A stretch of 7,533 nt of DNA, from assembly GCA_019420405.1 (NCBI GenBank), contig JAHZHF010000006.1, forward strand, positions 18,379 to 25,911, given 5' to 3'. Made by a program: the position numbers and the translations under genes. The notes under the pieces are model-generated. The model was not told where the DNA came from. It worked only from the letters and a program-made list of their open reading frames with translations, and made no database searches. The DNA comes from Clostridiales bacterium. Lineage in GTDB: Bacteria > Bacillota > Clostridia > Lachnospirales > Lachnospiraceae. Shown piece by piece: positions 1 through 6,482 of the stretch; the first letter of the stretch is position 1; the number at the start of each line of letters is the position of its first letter.

Positions 1-611
1 ATTTTGGCGGGACGCTGGAAGAGATTCCGGTCAGTATGACCATGACAACGAAGAGAATGCTGGAGGAAACTTTGAAAAACTTTCCGGTTAAAATATACAG
101 GAAAGTGGTAGAAGCGCTGACAAAAGCGCGGCTGATTGATATATATGGGGTGGAGAATTCGGAGGTCACGGCTCTTGACCTTTTGACGAAGCTTCTTTAT
201 CTGGGGCTGCCCTGCCGGCATTTCAGTGACTGCTATCTACAGCAGATCGCGGCGGGAAGCCTGACGGAAGAAGATGTGGCGGTGGGGATTTCCTATTCAG
301 GAGAATCCAGGGATACGGTAGACGCGCTGAAAGCAGCGAAATACTCAGGTGCACAGACGATAGCGCTTACGAATTTTAAAGATTCTACAATCAGCAAATA
401 TGCGGATATTCTGATTTGTACGAGCCAGGAACAGCTTATGTACGGTGATGCGATTTTTTCCAGAACACCGCAGATAATGATTGTAGATATGATTTATATG
501 GGAATTATATCTTCGGACTATGGCTTCTATGCGGGCAGACTGAACGGGTGCGAGAAGGTAGTCAGGGAAAAGGCGTACGATCAGGCGCTGTATAAGAAGA
601 AAAGACAGTAG
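1..611 (+). CDS. RpiR/MurR-family transcriptional regulator, C-terminal SIS domain (5' partial)
   Basis: The frame is open from base 3 with no stop upstream of the ATG at 36, so the gene enters from outside the window; that ATG is internal and not the real start. What is visible is the linker and the sugar isomerase (SIS) domain. It includes the first-strand motif IDIYGVENSE (about 138-167) and the phosphosugar-binding core GISYSGES (about 285-308), followed by AAKYSGAQTIALTNF. RpiR-family proteins are about 280 aa and have an N-terminal helix-turn-helix, which would lie off the left edge. Family knowledge: the SIS domain senses a phosphorylated sugar and changes DNA binding. The gene ends in TAG at 609-611 and is followed at once by a strong terminator, so it is probably a separate transcript from the phosphonate operon. 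Whether it controls that operon cannot be told from the sequence. Confidence 0.85.
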   Translation, partial: FGGTLEEIPVSMTMTTKRMLEETLKNFPVKIYRKVVEALTKARLIDIYGVENSEVTALDLLTKLLYLGLPCRHFSDCYLQQIAAGSLTEEDVAVGISYSGESRDTVDALKAAKYSGAQTIALTNFKDSTISKYADILICTSQEQLMYGDAIFSRTPQIMIVDMIYMGIISSDYGFYAGRLNGCEKVVREKAYDQALYKKKRQ

Positions 612-615
612 AATT

Positions 616-688
616 TCTACATTTTAACATATGTTAAGCCTCTGTAAAGTTTACATTTTCTTTACAGAGGCTTAATTTTTCTTTGATG
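616..688 (+). promoter_or_regulatory. Candidate PhoP-type operator upstream of the phosphonate operon
   Basis: TTWACA-like words occur at 616 (TCTACA), 624 (TTAACA), 650 (TTTACA) and 661 (TTTACA). The last two are exactly 11 bp apart, and weaker matches continue at 672 (TTAATT) and 683 (TTGATG) on the same 11-bp phase. Bacillus-type PhoP binds TTWACA-like direct repeats spaced about 11 bp. A similar set of words lies upstream of pstS. The region is AT-rich and overlaps the terminator, so chance matches are possible. Confidence 0.35.
634..684 (+). terminator. Rho-independent terminator after the RpiR-family gene
   Basis: The arm TTAAGCCTCTGTAAAG (634-649) is perfectly complementary to CTTTACAGAGGCTTAA (660-675). 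This gives a 16-bp stem with a 10-nt loop, followed directly by TTTTTCTTT (676-684). It begins 22 bases after the regulator's stop codon. It should end transcription of that gene and insulate the phosphonate operon. The AT-rich loop and arm also carry TTTACA words discussed as a possible operator. Confidence 0.9.
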
Positions 689-710
689 GAAACGGACGGA
701 TGAACTTCGC

Positions 711-716
711 TATAAT
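711..716 (+). promoter_or_regulatory. -10 element of the phosphonate operon promoter
   Basis: TATAAT at 711-716 is a perfect -10 consensus located just after the terminator. The -35 position 17 bp upstream (688-693, GGAAAC) does not resemble TTGACA, and TTGATG at 683-688 is 22 bp away. A consensus -10 with a poor -35 suggests a promoter that needs an activator. Transcription would begin near 723, giving a leader of about 110 nt before the ATPase start. Confidence 0.55.
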
Positions 717-723
717 TTCCAAT

Positions 724-817
724 GCAGGCCGCAAAGAGGTGGAGACGCCTGAGGGACGGACGCCGGATGCGCCGGATGCGGCTGTGCGGAAACTTCAAAA
801 CATCAGGTATTATGAAG
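724..817 (+). other. GC-rich structured leader (candidate cis-acting RNA)
   Basis: Reading the sequence as RNA from about 723, GCAGGCCGC (724-732) pairs with GCGGCTGTGC (778-787) in a 9-bp helix including one G-U pair, with one bulged G. Inside it, AGGTG (737-741) and CGCCT (746-750) close a GAGA loop, which is of the GNRA class. A tandem 9-mer CGCCGGATG lies at 761-769 and 770-778. A further CTTCA/TGAAG hairpin (793-797 with 813-817) ends next to the ribosome site at 818-822. I do not recognise it as a known riboswitch. The structure is hand-drawn and untested. Confidence 0.4.
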
Positions 818-832
818 AGGAGTTCACGTATT

Positions 833-1603
833 ATGTTAGAGTTAAAAAATGTGAAGAAGAGTTATGATGGAACACCGGTACTGACAGATATCAGTCTGAA
901 TATCGAAGACGGTGAGATCGTATCGATTCTGGGGCCGTCCGGATGCGGCAAGACAACGCTTTTGAATCTGATTCTGGGAATTGTAGATTCAGACGGCGGC
1001 CAGATCGTATTTGATGGAGAAGATATTACAGATGTGCCGATGGAAAAGAGAGGATTTAATATCGTTTTTCAGGACTATGCGCTGTTTCCGAATCTGAATG
1101 TCTATCAGAACATTACATACGGATTGAGAAATAATCCAGAAATTTCATCTAAAGAAGAAGTGGAGGACCTGATCAGTCTGCTTGGACTTGAGGAGCATCT
1201 GAATAAAAGAATCGGACAGCTCTCCGGCGGTCAGAAGCAGAGGGTTGCCCTTGCAAGGACTATGGTAATGAAGCCGAAAATCCTGCTTCTGGACGAGCCT
1301 TTAAGCGCGCTGGACGGAGTGATCAAAGAGTCAATTAAAGACAGGATCAAAACCATTGCCAGAGAATATAATCTGACGACAATTATTGTAACTCATGATC
1401 CGGAGGAAGCGCTTACGCTTTCCAATCGGGTAATGATTATTAATGAAGGAAAGATCGCTCAGTTTGGAAAACCGGAGGAAATCATTCAGAAACCGGAGAA
1501 TGGTTTTGTAAAGAAGTTTATTCTGAACCAGCTTGAAATCAAGAAGAACAATATCTACACTCTGTTCGCGGGCCAGCTTGCAGAACAGGCGCAGGTCTGC
1601 TGA
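833..1603 (+). CDS. ABC transporter ATP-binding protein, probable 2-aminoethylphosphonate importer (PhnT-type)
   Basis: This 256-aa protein is the cytoplasmic ATPase that powers uptake. Motifs in order are Walker A GPSGCGKTT (34-42), Q-loop Gln80, signature LSGGQ (130-134), Walker B ILLLDE (150-155), D-loop SALD (158-161) and switch His188. The overall style is that of the polyamine/Fe(III)/phosphonate importer ATPases. I chose the ATG at 833 because AGGAG lies at 818-822 and MLELKNVKKSY is the canonical family N-terminus. The frame stays open up to an ATG at 722, but the extra 37 residues are Arg-rich, unlike any ABC protein, and come from the GC-rich leader. Relatives often run to about 350 aa with a C-terminal TOBE domain; here only about 45 residues follow the nucleotide-binding domain. 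The permease start follows 12 bases after the stop. The 2-AEP substrate is inferred from linked phnW and phnX. Confidence 0.9.
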   Translation: MLELKNVKKSYDGTPVLTDISLNIEDGEIVSILGPSGCGKTTLLNLILGIVDSDGGQIVFDGEDITDVPMEKRGFNIVFQDYALFPNLNVYQNITYGLRNNPEISSKEEVEDLISLLGLEEHLNKRIGQLSGGQKQRVALARTMVMKPKILLLDEPLSALDGVIKESIKDRIKTIAREYNLTTIIVTHDPEEALTLSNRVMIINEGKIAQFGKPEEIIQKPENGFVKKFILNQLEIKKNNIYTLFAGQLAEQAQVC

Positions 1604-1615
1604 TGAGGTGGGAAC

Positions 1616-3283
1616 ATGAGAAAGAACAGAGAGATTAAAGTTATCTTTGCGCTGATCGCGGTCTTCTTTGCGGGATTTCTCGCAGTACCGATGATCAGTG
1701 TACTGATGAAGTCATTTACAGGAAACGGTGAAGCCGTATCGCTTGCGCATTATGTGGAAGTACTTACAGGGAGAGGATTTTTAAGAGCGCTGGGAAACAG
1801 TATGGTAATCTCCATATGCAGCGCGCTGATTACAACGGTGCTGGCGTTCATCCTGGCATATGCAATCCACTATACGAACCTTGGAAAAAGATACAAATGG
1901 CTGATCAGTAAGGCGGCGATCCTCCCTATGCTGCTTCCGACAATTACATATGGATTCGCAATTATCTATTCCTTTGGAAAGCAGGGACTTTTGACGAAAC
2001 TGTTCGGCAGACAGCTTTTTGACATCTATGGATTTAACGGGCTTTTGCTGGGGTATGTGGTGTATACACTCCCGATTGCATTTACGCTGATCAATAATGC
2101 AATGGGATATATCGACAAAAGATTTATGATCGTATCAAGACTGATGGGAGATTCTCCGCTGCAGACCTTCAGAATGACAATTCTGATTCCGCTTCTTGGT
2201 ACGCTTGCAACATCATTTATTCAGACATTCTTCCTCTGCTTTACGGACTTCGGTATCCCGGCGTCGGTGGGCGGACAGTATGAAGTAGTTGCAAGTGTTT
2301 TATATGAAGAAATGCTGGGAAGTATTCCGAACTTCGGGAACGGTGCGGTAGTCGCCCTCGTAATGATCATCCCGTCGGTAGTAAGCATTACTGTACTGCA
2401 CATACTGGAAAAATATAATGTGCGCTACAATAAGATTTCGCCTATTGAGCTGAAAAAAGGTGTGAAAAGGGATGTTGTATTTGCATTCTTAAGCGGCGCA
2501 ATTATTGTCTGTACACTCTGTATGTTCGTCGTTATGTTTGTGACGCCGTTTATTGAAGAATGGCCATACCGTATGAACTTCACGATGGAGCATGTTCAGG
2601 CGGTGTTTGAAGACAGGCAGCTCTATGGAGTGTATGTGAATTCAGTGATGGTAGCGGTTATTACAGCTCTTGCAGGAACACTGATTTCTTATGGAGGAGC
2701 GCTTGTAACTGCGAGAAGTACAGTGAGCAGCAGACTGAAGAAGGTGATTGACAGTATTGCTCTTGTGACAAACACAATACCGGGCATGGTGATCGGTCTT
2801 GCATACCTGTTCGTATTTACCGGAACACCGCTGCAAAATACATTCCCGATTATAATTATATGTAATATTGTACATTTCTTCTCAACGCCGTACCTGATGA
2901 TGAAGAACTCCCTTTCCAAAATGAATGCATCCTGGGAAACAACGGCGATGCTTATGGGAGATAACTGGCTTAAAACCATCGTCAGAGTTGTAACGCCGAA
3001 TGCACTGTCGACTCTGCTGGAGGTATTCAGCTACTATTTTGTAAATGCAATGGTAACAGTCAGCGCCGTAGTATTTATCGCAGGCGCAAGGACAATGGTC
3101 ATCACGACCAAAATCCAGGAACTACAGTATTTTAATGAATTTAATGAGATTTTTGTTTTGTCACTTTTGATTCTGTTTACGAACCTGATTGCAAGGGCGG
3201 TGTTCCAGAAACTTGCAAAGGTGAGCCGAAGCAGACAGAATACCGCAAAGATCTATCGCTTTTCTGCTAAGAAAGCAGCCTGA
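1616..3283 (+). CDS. ABC transporter permease, fused two-domain, probable 2-aminoethylphosphonate importer (PhnU2-type)
   Basis: This 555-aa integral membrane protein carries two consecutive binding-protein-dependent permease domains, so one chain could form the whole channel. Each half has a cytoplasmic coupling loop of the EAA type. The first is around residues 174-194 (RLMGDSPLQTF...ILIPLL) and the second around 441-464 (ETTAMLMGDNWLKTI...VVTPNAL). I count roughly twelve hydrophobic segments, including about 7-31, 62-86, 97-120, 188-212, 240-264, 286-312, 340-365, 382-402, 465-490 and 512-530. The fused form is known for the Fe(III) FbpB group and for one class of 2-AEP transporter (PhnU2). 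Many other systems use two separate permeases. The start ATG follows GAGGTG at 1605-1610 and lies 12 bases after the ATPase stop, which indicates translational coupling. Its partners are the ATPase before it and the lipoprotein after it. Iron or thiamine import is the main alternative, argued against by the context. Confidence 0.9.
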   Translation: MRKNREIKVIFALIAVFFAGFLAVPMISVLMKSFTGNGEAVSLAHYVEVLTGRGFLRALGNSMVISICSALITTVLAFILAYAIHYTNLGKRYKWLISKAAILPMLLPTITYGFAIIYSFGKQGLLTKLFGRQLFDIYGFNGLLLGYVVYTLPIAFTLINNAMGYIDKRFMIVSRLMGDSPLQTFRMTILIPLLGTLATSFIQTFFLCFTDFGIPASVGGQYEVVASVLYEEMLGSIPNFGNGAVVALVMIIPSVVSITVLHILEKYNVRYNKISPIELKKGVKRDVVFAFLSGAIIVCTLCMFVVMFVTPFIEEWPYRMNFTMEHVQAVFEDRQLYGVYVNSVMVAVITALAGTLISYGGALVTARSTVSSRLKKVIDSIALVTNTIPGMVIGLAYLFVFTGTPLQNTFPIIIICNIVHFFSTPYLMMKNSLSKMNASWETTAMLMGDNWLKTIVRVVTPNALSTLLEVFSYYFVNAMVTVSAVVFIAGARTMVITTKIQELQYFNEFNEIFVLSLLILFTNLIARAVFQKLAKVSRSRQNTAKIYRFSAKKAA

Positions 3284-3300
3284 AAACCGTTAAAAGTTTA

Positions 3301-3354
3301 TGCGCGCATTTATAGTAAGGTGCTCATCCGTGAGTGGCCGGACTGATGCGCGTA
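3301..3354 (+). other. Intercistronic stem-loop ahead of the binding-protein gene
   Basis: TGCGCGCAT (3301-3309) pairs with ATGCGCGTA (3346-3354), giving 9 bp with one G-U pair. Nested inside are AGT/ACT (3314-3316 with 3342-3344), GG/CC (3319-3320 with 3338-3339) and GCTCA-TCCG-TGAGT (3322-3335). No T-run follows, so it is not an intrinsic terminator. Structures between permease and binding-protein genes often stabilise or process the message so that more binding protein is made; that role here is inference. Confidence 0.5.
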
Positions 3355-3389
3355 CTAAGAAATATAACAATAAAAGGAGAATTACAGTT

Positions 3390-4409
3390 ATGAAAAAGAT
3401 GAATTTAAAGAGAGCGGCGTCACTTACACTTGCAGCGGCAGTTGTTGTGACAGGAATGGGGCTTACGGGATGTGATACAAGCGGATCTTCCGATGAGCAG
3501 GTGATTATTTATTCCAATGCGGATGAAGAAGCGATTACAGCCATGGAAAACGCGCTGGACAGCAACGGATATGAGGGTCAGTATATGTTCCAGACATTCG
3601 GAACCTCCGAGCTGGGCGGAAAACTTCTGGCTGAGGGAAAAGACATTGAGGCGGATATGGTGACAATGAGCACATTCTATGTAGAAAGCGCTCAGGATCA
3701 GAACTCAATGTTCCAGGATCTGACCTTTGATGTAGATACGATTGATGAATTTGAGCCATACTGTGCTCCGATCACTTCACAGGAGGGGACTATCATTGTA
3801 AACACCGAGATGATGGAGGAGAATAGTCTTCCGATGCCGGAGTCAATCGCAGATCTGGCAGATCCGGTTTACAAAGGCTTTGTTTCTGTGACTGATATTT
3901 CCGCATCATCTACGGCCTGGCTTCTGATACAGGCACTTGTATCTGAGTATGGCGAGGATGGCGCCAAAGATGTGCTTACAGGTATTTATGAAAATGTAGG
4001 AGATCATCTGGAAGATTCCGGATCCGCTCCGCTTAAGAAGGTGCGTGCAGGTGAGGTGGCAATCGGTTTCGGACTTCGTCAGCAGGCGGTTGCAGACAAA
4101 GCCGACGGACTTCCTATCGACTATGTTGATCCGGCGGAAGGAAACTTCAGCCTGACAGAGTCCGTTGCAGTTGTGGATAAAGGAGATAATACAAATCCGC
4201 TTGCAATGGAAATGGCACAGTGCATAATCGAAAACGGCCGTGAAGAACTGCAGTCTTACTATCCTAATGCGCTGTATAACGGCGAGTCTACAGATGCAGC
4301 AAATAAATCTGCAAATCCGCAGGTGTTCCCGGAGAAGCTGACAGTAGACCTCTTAGAGCAGCATCAGGCAATCTCAGAAGAAGCAAAAGAAGCGGCGCGT
4401 CTGAACTGA
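3390..4409 (+). CDS. ABC transporter substrate-binding lipoprotein, probable 2-aminoethylphosphonate binding (PhnS-type)
   Basis: This is a 339-aa extracellular binding protein anchored to the outer face of the membrane. The signal peptide MKKMNLKRAAS is followed by an Ala/Val-rich core and the lipobox L25-T26-G27-Cys28, with Cys28 as the lipidation site. The mature part begins with EQVIIYSNADEEAI, the first strand typical of the Fe(III)/PotD-like type 2 periplasmic-binding fold, which includes PhnS proteins. I chose the ATG at 3390 because AGGAG sits at 3375-3379 and a perfect signal peptide follows. The frame is open upstream to an ATG at 3300, but those 30 residues fall in the intercistronic stem-loop and would mask the signal peptide. 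It lies 106 bases after the permease, with phnW 63 bases further on. The ligand is inferred from the neighbours; iron, thiamine or another phosphonate cannot be excluded from sequence alone. Confidence 0.87.
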   Translation: MKKMNLKRAASLTLAAAVVVTGMGLTGCDTSGSSDEQVIIYSNADEEAITAMENALDSNGYEGQYMFQTFGTSELGGKLLAEGKDIEADMVTMSTFYVESAQDQNSMFQDLTFDVDTIDEFEPYCAPITSQEGTIIVNTEMMEENSLPMPESIADLADPVYKGFVSVTDISASSTAWLLIQALVSEYGEDGAKDVLTGIYENVGDHLEDSGSAPLKKVRAGEVAIGFGLRQQAVADKADGLPIDYVDPAEGNFSLTESVAVVDKGDNTNPLAMEMAQCIIENGREELQSYYPNALYNGESTDAANKSANPQVFPEKLTVDLLEQHQAISEEAKEAARLN

Positions 4410-4472
4410 GGAAAAAAGAAAGCCAGCCTGAATTAGAAAGTGAAAAATAGGAAATAGAAAAGAGGAATTGAC

Positions 4473-5579
4473 ATGAAATCATACAAATTACTGACACCGG
4501 GACCGCTGACCACAACGGACACGGTAAAGCAGCAGATGCTTTTTGACCACTGCACCTGGGATGATGATTATAAAAAGATTACGCAGGAGATCAGGAAAGG
4601 ACTTCTTGAGCTGGCGCACGTATCGCCGGATGAGTACACGGCAGTGCTCATGCAGGGAAGCGGTACGTTCGGCGTGGAGTCCGTGCTGACCAGTATCCCG
4701 GGACCGGGAGACGAGCTGCTGATCTGCGCGAACGGCGCGTATGGCGAGCGTATGGCGGACATTGCGGAGCATGCGGGAATTAAGTATCATGTGTACAATG
4801 AACATTATAATAAGGTTCCAAATGCCCAGAAAATCGCTGAGATGCTGGATGCAGATCCTGCGATTACTCATGTGTCTATGGTACATAGCGAGACCACGTC
4901 CGGTATTTTAAATGATATTGAGGCAGTTGGAAAAGTGGTGAAGGAAAAAGGAAGAGTTTTCATCGTAGATGCCATGAGCAGCTTTGGGGGAGTGGATATC
5001 CCTGTGAAAGACTGGGGGATTGATTTCATCGTCAGCAGCGCAAATAAATGTATTCAGGGAGTCCCGGGATTTTCTTTTGTAATCGCGAGAAAAGATCTTC
5101 TGGAGGCAAGCGCAGGGAATGCGAGAAGTCTGTCCCTGGACCTCTATGACCAGTGGAAAACAATGGAAGTGGACGGAAAGTGGAGATTCACATCCCCGAC
5201 TCATGTGGTTCTCGCTTTTTCCCAGGCAATGAAAGAGCTGGAAGAAGAAGGCGGTATTGAAGCGAGAAACCGCCGTTATGTGAATAACAACCGGCTTCTC
5301 ATTCAGAGAATGGGGGAAATGGGAATCCGTCCGTATATTGACGATACCCACCAGGGACCGATCATCACTACGTTTTTCTATCCGGAGGAATGCCATTTTA
5401 CATTCTCTCAGATGTATGAGTACATCAAGGAGAGAGGGTATGCGATTTATCCGGGAAAGGTGACAGAAGCTGAGACTTTCCGTATCGGAAACATCGGGGA
5501 GATCTACGAAGAAGATATCGAAAAAGTATGTGCGATCATGAAAGAATTTCTGGAGGAGTACAACCATGAAAAAAATTAA
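4473..5579 (+). CDS. phnW: 2-aminoethylphosphonate--pyruvate transaminase
   Basis: This 368-aa PLP enzyme of fold type I transfers the amino group of 2-aminoethylphosphonate to pyruvate, giving phosphonoacetaldehyde and L-alanine in the cytoplasm. The length matches the family (about 365-370 aa). The N-terminus KLLTPGPLTTTDTVK is characteristic. GSGT (62-65) is the cofactor-phosphate loop, SETTSG (139-144) lines the active site, and Asp166 in VDAMSS contacts the pyridine nitrogen. Lys192 in SSANKCIQGVPG is the expected Schiff-base lysine, and Arg337 in FRIGNIG is the expected substrate-anion arginine. These roles are transferred from the Salmonella enzyme. The start ATG has AGAGGA 6 bases upstream. 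The gene ends with TAA inside the start of phnX. The linked phnX strongly supports this call over serine-pyruvate or other class V aminotransferases. Confidence 0.96.
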   Translation: MKSYKLLTPGPLTTTDTVKQQMLFDHCTWDDDYKKITQEIRKGLLELAHVSPDEYTAVLMQGSGTFGVESVLTSIPGPGDELLICANGAYGERMADIAEHAGIKYHVYNEHYNKVPNAQKIAEMLDADPAITHVSMVHSETTSGILNDIEAVGKVVKEKGRVFIVDAMSSFGGVDIPVKDWGIDFIVSSANKCIQGVPGFSFVIARKDLLEASAGNARSLSLDLYDQWKTMEVDGKWRFTSPTHVVLAFSQAMKELEEEGGIEARNRRYVNNNRLLIQRMGEMGIRPYIDDTHQGPIITTFFYPEECHFTFSQMYEYIKERGYAIYPGKVTEAETFRIGNIGEIYEEDIEKVCAIMKEFLEEYNHEKN

Positions 5580-6339
5580 GGCAGTGATTTTCGACTGGGC
5601 CGGAACGACGGTGGATTTCGGGTGTATGGCGCCGGTACAGGCGTTTGTGGAAGTGTTTAAAGAATTTGGTATTGAGCCGACCATGGAGGAAGTGCGTGAG
5701 CCCATGGGAATGCTCAAGATTGATCATATCCGCACCATGTTAAAGATGGACCGGATCAAAGAGTGCTGGACCGCAAAATACGGGAAAGAGCCGGAAGAGG
5801 AAGATGCTCAGAAACTCTATGGCATTTTTGAGGAAAAGCTGTTAAGCATTCTCTCTCAGTATGCAGATCCCAAACCGGGAGTAGTGGAGGCCGTAAACCG
5901 TTTAAGGCGAAACGGTTTTAAGATCGGCTCCACAACGGGCTATACGGACAAGATGATGGAGATCGTGGTTCCGGCGGCGAAGGAGAAGGGGTATGAGCCG
6001 GATGTGTGGTTCAGTCCGGATTCCACAAATCAAAAAGGGCGCCCATATCCGTACATGATTTTCCGCAACATGGAGGCGCTGGACATTAAGAAGGTGCGCC
6101 GTGTCCTGAAAGTCGGTGACACTGTGTCTGATATTAAAGAGGGAAGAAATGCGGGCGTCTGGTCCGCGGGAATTGTTGTGGGAAGCTCTGAGATGGGACT
6201 GACGCTTGAGGAGTATGAGGCGCTCACGCAGGAAGAGAAATCCCGCAGATGTGACGAGGTGGCGCAAAAGTTTCTTGATGCCGGCGCCGATAAAGTATTT
6301 TACACAATGGAGGACCTGACAGAGTATCTGCTCGGATAG
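5566..6339 (+). CDS. phnX: Phosphonoacetaldehyde hydrolase (phosphonatase)
   Basis: This 257-aa haloacid-dehalogenase superfamily enzyme cleaves the C-P bond of phosphonoacetaldehyde to acetaldehyde and phosphate. Motif I, FDWAGTTVDFG, supplies the nucleophile Asp10, with the usual Ala12 in place of the second Asp of other HAD phosphatases. Lys51 in PMGMLKIDHIR is the Schiff-base lysine in the cap domain that defines this family. Further motifs are GSTTGYT (121-127), GRPYPYM (158-164) and VGDTVSDIKEGRNAG (183-197) with the Mg-binding acidic residues. The length is close to characterised enzymes (about 265 aa). The start overlaps phnW by 14 bases, and its ribosome site GGAGGAG (5552-5558) lies within phnW codons, indicating translational coupling. 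No acetaldehyde-disposal gene follows in the operon; a stem-loop and a new promoter come next. Confidence 0.97.
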   Translation: MKKIKAVIFDWAGTTVDFGCMAPVQAFVEVFKEFGIEPTMEEVREPMGMLKIDHIRTMLKMDRIKECWTAKYGKEPEEEDAQKLYGIFEEKLLSILSQYADPKPGVVEAVNRLRRNGFKIGSTTGYTDKMMEIVVPAAKEKGYEPDVWFSPDSTNQKGRPYPYMIFRNMEALDIKKVRRVLKVGDTVSDIKEGRNAGVWSAGIVVGSSEMGLTLEEYEALTQEEKSRRCDEVAQKFLDAGADKVFYTMEDLTEYLLG

Positions 6340-6360
6340 CATATCCGATGTGGAACGGAT
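6333..6360 (+). repeat. CGGAT/ATCCG alternating inverted repeats at the phnX stop
   Basis: CGGATA (6333-6338, overlapping the TAG stop) pairs with TATCCG (6342-6347) around a 3-nt loop. The ATCCG at 6343-6347 could instead pair with CGGAT at 6356-6360. There is no T-run, so this is not a terminator by itself. It may protect the 3' end of the message, or it may be chance. Confidence 0.3.
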
Positions 6361-6424
6361 GCTGCCGCAGGCGGTGCCCGAAGTAAAGTGAAGAATACAG
6401 GATTTGTAGGTTTTGCTGAATATT

Positions 6425-6473
6425 GTGCCGTATTTTCGAGGGAAAATGGCAAAAAACCCCGAAAATACGGCAC
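6425..6473 (+). terminator. Long bulged stem-loop after phnX, probable terminator or attenuator
   Basis: GTGCCGTATTTTCG (6425-6438) plus GGG (6440-6442) pairs with CCCCGAAAATACGGCAC (6457-6473). This gives 17 bp with a single bulged A at 6439 and a 14-nt loop. The sequence after it, TTCTGTAATTTT, is only moderately T-rich, so termination may be incomplete or factor-assisted. It sits between phnX and the pstS promoter and probably marks the end of the phosphonate operon. Confidence 0.6.
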
Positions 6474-6482
6474 TTCTGTAAT

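Noticed and set aside
36..38. ATG at 36 as the start of the RpiR-family gene
   Set aside because: The same frame is open to the window edge with family-like residues before it, and the DNA-binding domain would be missing. The gene is a partial at the edge.
761..778. Tandem 9-mer as a CRISPR or minisatellite array
   Set aside because: There are only two adjacent copies, without spacers and without further copies nearby.
722..832. N-terminal extension of the ATPase from an ATG at 722
   Set aside because: The 37 extra residues are Arg-rich and unlike ABC proteins, and the stretch overlaps the predicted transcription start and the foldable leader. The ATG at 833 has a good ribosome site and the family N-terminus.
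721..832. Leader as a known riboswitch class (TPP, SAM, cobalamin, glycine, c-di-GMP)
   Set aside because: None of the conserved core words of these classes that I can recall are present, so it is left as an unassigned structure.
3300..3389. N-terminal extension of the binding lipoprotein from an ATG at 3300
   Set aside because: It would bury a clean lipoprotein signal peptide, and it lies in the intercistronic stem-loop. The ATG at 3390 has an AGGAG site.
4488..4886. A 132-codon open frame on the - strand inside phnW
   Set aside because: It is fully contained in phnW and has no recognisable domain. It is a shadow of the real gene.
4908..5717. A 269-codon open frame on the - strand across the phnW/phnX junction
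   Set aside because: It is antisense to two well-supported enzymes. Its product is rich in His, Ser, Cys and Phe with no recognisable motif, and it reflects codon bias of the + strand genes.
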